Part shown: in pieces, positions 5,995 through 9,398 of the stretch
Layout: every line of letters starts with the position of its first letter
Numbering within the stretch: the stretch's first letter is position 1
DNA from: JAFGKK01 sp049684495
GTDB taxonomy: Bacteria; Chloroflexota; Anaerolineae; Anaerolineales; RBG-16-64-43
NCBI GenBank assembly: GCA_049684495.1
Contig: JBAVFZ010000216.1
Location: forward strand, 1 to 9,398
Direction of reading: 5' to 3'
DNA length: 9,398 nucleotides
The notes under the pieces: generated by a model
Databases searched by the model: none
Told to the model about the DNA's origin: nothing
The model's input: the letters and a program-made list of their open reading frames with translations, nothing else
Program-made: the position numbers and the translations under genes

Positions 5995-7254
5995 ATGGCC
6001 CCCATCACTTTGTCCAAACAGACGGCGCGCAGGATCATCCTTAACGCGCAAATGCTTGATGGACAAGCCGGCTTCCCGCCGGGAAAGGCCGGCCTGCAAC
6101 GGATCATCGACCGGCTCGGCTACGTTCAGATCGATACGATCAACATCATCGAACGCGCGCACCATCACACGCTCCGGACCCGCCTGCCCGGGTATGCGCA
6201 GGCCATGCTCCATGGCCTCCAGGCAATCGATCGCACGGTGTTCGAGTACTGGGCGCATGCGATGGCGTATCTGCCGATGACCGATTACCGCTATGTGCTC
6301 TACCGGATGAAGCAGTTCCAGGATGCTGAGCATCCCTGGCTGCAGTACCACTCCGGCCGGGGCGGGCTTCCGCTGGAAAGCGTGTTGAAGCGGATCCGCG
6401 GGGAAGGCGCGCTGACCGCCCGGGATTTCAAGGGGCCGGATGACCGCAAGCGCGGTTCCTGGTGGGATTGGGCGCCGGCGAAATCGGCGCTGGAGCTGCT
6501 GTTTTGGCGCGGCGAACTCATGATTTCCGAGCGCCGCAATTTCCAGAAGGTCTATGATTTGACCGAACGGGTGTTGCCGCCGGGGACCGATACCCGCATC
6601 CCGGACGAAAGGGAAACGGCGGAACACCTGATCCGGCAGGCGCTTGCGGCGATGGGCCTTGCCAACGCGAAGGAGATCTGTGCGTTCAAGCAGCCCGTTT
6701 CCGTGCGCGATTCCAAGTTCCGGGGGGTTCCCTGGGACGTTATGAACCGGACGATCGACGAAATGGTGGAGGAAAAATCCATCGCCGAAGCGGTCCTCAA
6801 GGGCGAGAAGGGGGACCGCTGTTTCATGCTGCGCGGGACGATGGATGGGATGGCCGGCCTGCCGAAAGTAAAGCCGCTGGTCCGTCTGCTGTCGCCATTC
6901 GATAATCTGATCATCCGGCGCGATCGAACACAACGACTGTTCGATTTCACGTACACGCTGGAATGCTATCTGCCGGCGCGGAAAAGAGTGCACGGGTATT
7001 TCGTCCTGCCGGTGCTGTACGGCGATTCCATCGTCGGCCGCATCGATCCCCAGGCCGACCGGAAATCCCGGAAAATGATCCTTCACAATGTAATTATGGA
7101 GAAGGATTTCGAGCCGTCCGAGGCGTTTTATGAGAAATTCTCCCAAGCCGTCGCCGAATTCGCCGAATTCAATCAATGCGATGCCGTGGTGGTCGAAAAA
7201 ACCCGGCCGGCCAAATTGAAATCGATATTGAAATCCAAACTGTCGCACAGGTAG
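5995..7254 (+). CDS. ycaQ: YcaQ/AlkX-type DNA glycosylase (winged-helix, HTH_42 family)
   Basis: Predicted 419-residue cytoplasmic DNA-repair protein, close to the length of E. coli YcaQ (about 410). The family excises alkylated bases, including those forming interstrand crosslinks. The N-terminal part has the characteristic run LGYVQIDTINIIERAHHHTL (41-60). It contains Gln45-Ile46-Asp47, the QxD catalytic motif of the YcaQ branch (AlkZ enzymes have QxQ); FEYWAHAMAYLP (83-94) follows. Three tandem winged-helix domains form the usual scaffold; the middle includes SWWDWAPAKSALELLFWRGEL (about 160-180). The C-terminus contains LSPFDNLIIRRDR and GRIDPQADRKS, a beta-barrel-like portion typical of the family. 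No Shine-Dalgarno precedes ATG 5995; TATAAA ends four bases before it, so a leaderless message is possible. Exonuclease III lies next downstream, across a hairpin repeat. The family is secure; the substrate range is inferred. Confidence 0.9.
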   Translation: MAPITLSKQTARRIILNAQMLDGQAGFPPGKAGLQRIIDRLGYVQIDTINIIERAHHHTLRTRLPGYAQAMLHGLQAIDRTVFEYWAHAMAYLPMTDYRYVLYRMKQFQDAEHPWLQYHSGRGGLPLESVLKRIRGEGALTARDFKGPDDRKRGSWWDWAPAKSALELLFWRGELMISERRNFQKVYDLTERVLPPGTDTRIPDERETAEHLIRQALAAMGLANAKEICAFKQPVSVRDSKFRGVPWDVMNRTIDEMVEEKSIAEAVLKGEKGDRCFMLRGTMDGMAGLPKVKPLVRLLSPFDNLIIRRDRTQRLFDFTYTLECYLPARKRVHGYFVLPVLYGDSIVGRIDPQADRKSRKMILHNVIMEKDFEPSEAFYEKFSQAVAEFAEFNQCDAVVVEKTRPAKLKSILKSKLSHR

Positions 7255-7259
7255 GGATT

Positions 7260-7372
7260 TTGTACACGGATATCGCGGAGAATTCGGATTGCGCGGAGGA
7301 AAAGCTTAAGTGGAAGAAATACATAAAGAGATTTTTAGTGAAATCCGGTTATTCCGCGAAATCCGCGTACAA
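7260..7372. repeat. Imperfect long inverted repeat (hairpin family, copy 2)
   Basis: The outer ends are perfect: TTGTAC at 7260-7265 and GTACAA at 7367-7372. Inwards, the left arm (CGGATATCGCGGA...CGGATT) matches the reverse complement of the right arm (CGGATTTCGCGGA...CGGATT) at about 25 of the first 31 positions. It starts six bases after the ycaQ-like stop and may end that transcript or stabilise its 3' end. It shares the GTAC(A/G)CGGAT outer motif with the element at 4674. Confidence 0.65.
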
Positions 7373-7400
7373 GCTTTTTCAATAACACAGTGAGCCGGCA

Positions 7401-7406
7401 TATAAT
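7401..7406 (+). promoter_or_regulatory. Candidate -10 box for exonuclease III
   Basis: A perfect TATAAT 31 bases before ATG 7438, just past the hairpin repeat. The sequence 17 bases upstream (TTCAAT) is a poor -35, so this is tentative. Confidence 0.3.
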
Positions 7407-7437
7407 CAAATGATGACTTTATGTAAAAATTTTTAGT

Positions 7438-8211
7438 ATGAAGATCGCCACCTTCAACGCCAACTCGGTCCGCATCCGGCTTGCGCAGATCATCCGGTGG
7501 CTCAAGCGCGAATCGCCGGATATCCTGTGCCTGCAGGAGACCAAAGTCCAGGATGCGGACTTTCCGGCGGCGGCTTTCGAAAAGATAGGCTACCACGTCG
7601 CCTTCCGCGGCCAGAAGGCGTATGCGGGGGTGGCGGTCGCCTGCCGGGAGGAGCCGCGACAGATCCGCTGCGGGATTGACGACGGGCAGGAGCCGGACGA
7701 GGCCAGGCTCATCCTGCTCCGGGCGGCGGGTGTGACCGTGATCAACACCTACGTCCCTCAGGGGCGGGCGATCGATACCGAACACTTCGAGTACAAGCTG
7801 GCGTGGCTCCGGCGTTTCCGGGAAATGCTGGAACGGCATTTCTCGCCGGAGGAGCCGCTTATCTGGTGCGGGGATCTCAACGTGGCTCCCGAGCCGATCG
7901 ACCTCTACGATCCCAAGCGCAACAAGGAGCACGTCGATTTCCACCCGCGGACGCGCGCCGCGCTGGAGCAGGTGCGCGCGTGGGGTTTTGTCGACGTCTT
8001 CCGGACGCTGCACCCGGGTGAGCCCGGCCATTATACGTATTGGGATTACCGCGTCGCCGGCACCGTCAAGCGCAATATCGGATGGCGGGTGGATCATATC
8101 TGGGCCACGCACGCGCTCGCCGGCGGGGCCCGCAAGGCGTGGATCGACGTCGCCGCGCGCAAGGTGAAGCGGCCTTCCGATCACACTTTTCTCGTCGTAG
8201 AATTCGAGTGA
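7438..8211 (+). CDS. xth: Exodeoxyribonuclease III / AP endonuclease (Xth)
   Basis: Predicted 257-residue cytoplasmic base-excision-repair nuclease of the EEP (exonuclease-endonuclease-phosphatase) fold; normal length for bacterial Xth. It cuts 5' to abasic sites and removes nucleotides from 3' ends. All active-site blocks are present: KIATFNANSVR with Asn7, LQETK with metal-binding Glu34, NTYVPQG with Tyr105, WCGDLNVAP with Asp146 and Asn148, WRVDHIW with Asp219, and PSDHTFLVVEF with the Asp248-His249 pair. KAYAGVAV (60-67) replaces the usual KSYNGVA. No clear Shine-Dalgarno is seen before ATG 7438, but the product begins exactly at the family's first strand. Its position after a YcaQ-type glycosylase fits base excision, with the glycosylase making abasic sites and Xth cutting them. 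Confidence 0.95.
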   Translation: MKIATFNANSVRIRLAQIIRWLKRESPDILCLQETKVQDADFPAAAFEKIGYHVAFRGQKAYAGVAVACREEPRQIRCGIDDGQEPDEARLILLRAAGVTVINTYVPQGRAIDTEHFEYKLAWLRRFREMLERHFSPEEPLIWCGDLNVAPEPIDLYDPKRNKEHVDFHPRTRAALEQVRAWGFVDVFRTLHPGEPGHYTYWDYRVAGTVKRNIGWRVDHIWATHALAGGARKAWIDVAARKVKRPSDHTFLVVEFE

Positions 8212-8305
8212 TGGCCGCCGGATGAGCGGACCGGTTTCCCGCGGCCTGAGGCGCAGAACCATCGCCGCCGCGCTTTTAAGCAAGCCAATGGAAAGGATGG
8301 AGAGA

Positions 8306-9292
8306 ATGGAATTCAGATACATCGGCCGGACCGGCGTGAAAGTCTCGTCTCTCTGCTTCGGAACGATGTCGTTCGGCGGGGAGGCCGATAAAGAGGAATC
8401 CACGGCCCTCTTCCATCGCTGCCGCGAAGCGGGGATCAATTTCTTCGATTGCGCGGACACGTATCGGGCGGGAGCCGCCGAGGAAATCCTCGGCGAGCTG
8501 GCCGCCGCGTGCCGGGATGAATTGGTCCTGACCAGCAAGGTTTATTTCCCGGCGGGGGAGGATCTCAACGCGCGGGGGGCATCGCGCCGGCACATCACGA
8601 CCGCCGTCGAAGCCAGCCTGAGGCGCCTGCGCACGGATCGCCTCGACTTCTATTTCATCCACCGCTTCGATCCGCATACGCCGCTGGAGGAGACGCTGCG
8701 CGCGCTAGACGACCTGGTGCAGTGGGGGAAGGTCCTATACCCGGCGGCGAGCAATTTCGCCGCATGGCAGATCGCCAAGGCGCTGGGAATCTCCGCCCGG
8801 GAAGGGTGGGCGCGTTTCGAATGCATCCAACCCATGTACAACCTGGTGAAGCGCCAGGCGGAGGTGGAGATTCTCCCGATGGCGGAATCCGAGGAGCTGG
8901 GCGTGATCACGTACAGCCCGCTGGGCGGCGGCCTGCTGACCGGCAAGTACGAAGCTCCGCGCCCTCCGTCTTCCGGACGCCTGGTCCAGAGCGAGAGGTA
9001 CCGGGTGCGTTATGCGGATCCATCGCCGCATAACACCGCCCGGCGATTTTCCGAGTTTGCGACCACGCGCGGGTTCGCCCCCGCCGCGCTGGCGGTGGCC
9101 TGGGTCGCCGGCCATCCCGGCGTGACGGCGCCGATCATCGGGGCGCGCAATCGGGCGCAACTTGAGGATTCTCTGAGGTCGATCGAAATTAAAATGACTC
9201 CGGAATTGCGGACGGAGATTTCCGCGCTTTCGCCCGAACCGCCGCTCGCGACCGACCGCGAGGAAGAGCGGACGGATGAGACGTCGGTTTAA
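8306..9292 (+). CDS. Aldo/keto reductase
   Basis: Predicted 328-residue NADP(H)-dependent oxidoreductase with the AKR TIM barrel; family-typical length. The catalytic tetrad is visible: Asp48 and Tyr53 in FFDCADTYRAG, Lys78 in LTSKVYF and His119 in FIHRFDP. Coenzyme-binding stretches are YSPLGGGLLTGKY (203-215) and APIIGARNRAQLEDSL (275-290). The N-terminus MEFRYIGRTGVKVSSLCFGTM is the standard AKR opening, which favours ATG 8306. AAAGGA (8292-8297) is eight bases before it. Two further in-frame ATGs (8288, 8297) and one at 8222 would only add a non-conserved extension. The FIHRFDP form places it with the YajO/Tas-like AKRs that act on sugars or aromatic carbonyls; the substrate cannot be read. 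It lies 94 bases after exonuclease III. The C-terminus after residue 310 is acidic and variable. Confidence 0.93.
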   Translation: MEFRYIGRTGVKVSSLCFGTMSFGGEADKEESTALFHRCREAGINFFDCADTYRAGAAEEILGELAAACRDELVLTSKVYFPAGEDLNARGASRRHITTAVEASLRRLRTDRLDFYFIHRFDPHTPLEETLRALDDLVQWGKVLYPAASNFAAWQIAKALGISAREGWARFECIQPMYNLVKRQAEVEILPMAESEELGVITYSPLGGGLLTGKYEAPRPPSSGRLVQSERYRVRYADPSPHNTARRFSEFATTRGFAPAALAVAWVAGHPGVTAPIIGARNRAQLEDSLRSIEIKMTPELRTEISALSPEPPLATDREEERTDETSV

Positions 9293-9398
9293 AATCCTCC
9301 CCCTCCTCTGTCCTCCCCTCCCTGCTAAAACCACCAAGGGACGGGCTGTTTACTAACAGGGTGTTGAAAAAGCCGGTCGAGTAGCCCGCGCTCTTTGC
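9293..9398 (+). other. Terminal non-coding stretch with a pyrimidine tract and small hairpin
   Basis: A C/T-rich run (9296-9322) is followed by a perfect 5-bp hairpin CTGTT-TACT-AACAG (9346-9359) and then GGGTGTTGAAAAAGCC, a string that resembles ends of some insertion sequences. No gene is visible before the window ends. Confidence 0.4.

Noticed and set aside
5839..7248. 469-codon minus-strand open frame opposite the ycaQ-like gene
   Set aside because: The + strand has a full YcaQ-family protein with the QID motif; the antisense product is compositionally biased and matches nothing.
7306..8538. 410-codon minus-strand open frame opposite exonuclease III
   Set aside because: All Xth active-site motifs are on the + strand; the antisense frame also crosses the hairpin and the start of the reductase.

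Overview
The window is a GC-rich bacterial chromosome segment with every supported gene on the + strand. Two secreted proteins carry Thr/Pro-rich linkers of the PTATATP / VPTATKEP kind behind lipoprotein-type N-termini. That style, together with the gene mix, suggests Chloroflexota (Anaerolineae-like), probably an environmental genome. This placement rests on style alone and is not proven.

Layout. (1) Bases 1-2152: a carbohydrate-active pair, made of a 5'-truncated GH16 endo-beta-glucanase (laminarinase type) and a GGSVT-type SGNH hydrolase lipoprotein, 25 bases apart and probably one operon. (2) Bases 2367-4138: a visibly AT-richer block holding a small STAS/SpoIIAA-like protein, then a tight two-gene operon of an RraA-like aldolase-family protein and a PPC/DUF296 protein. 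In that operon the second gene's Shine-Dalgarno overlaps the first gene's stop. (3) Bases 4139-5021: about 880 bases without a confident gene, containing two tiny ORFs with good ribosome sites and a 90-base imperfect hairpin. (4) Bases 5022-5774: a glycerophosphodiester phosphodiesterase with an HY in place of the usual HD. (5) Bases 5995-8211: two DNA-repair genes, a YcaQ-type DNA glycosylase with the QID motif and exonuclease III. They are separated by a second hairpin of the same sequence family as the one at 4674. (6) Bases 8306-9292: an aldo/keto reductase. The last 106 bases are non-coding.

How the genes may work together. GH16 and the SGNH esterase could cut and deacetylate an external glucan. 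YcaQ removes damaged bases and leaves abasic sites, which exonuclease III (AP endonuclease) can incise. The RraA-like/PPC pair looks like a catabolic enzyme with a co-translated partner, substrate unknown. I see no CRISPR array, tRNA, rRNA, phage gene or intact transposon, and no clearly new multi-gene system. The best leads are the RraA-like/PPC operon in its lower-GC block and the repeated hairpin family.
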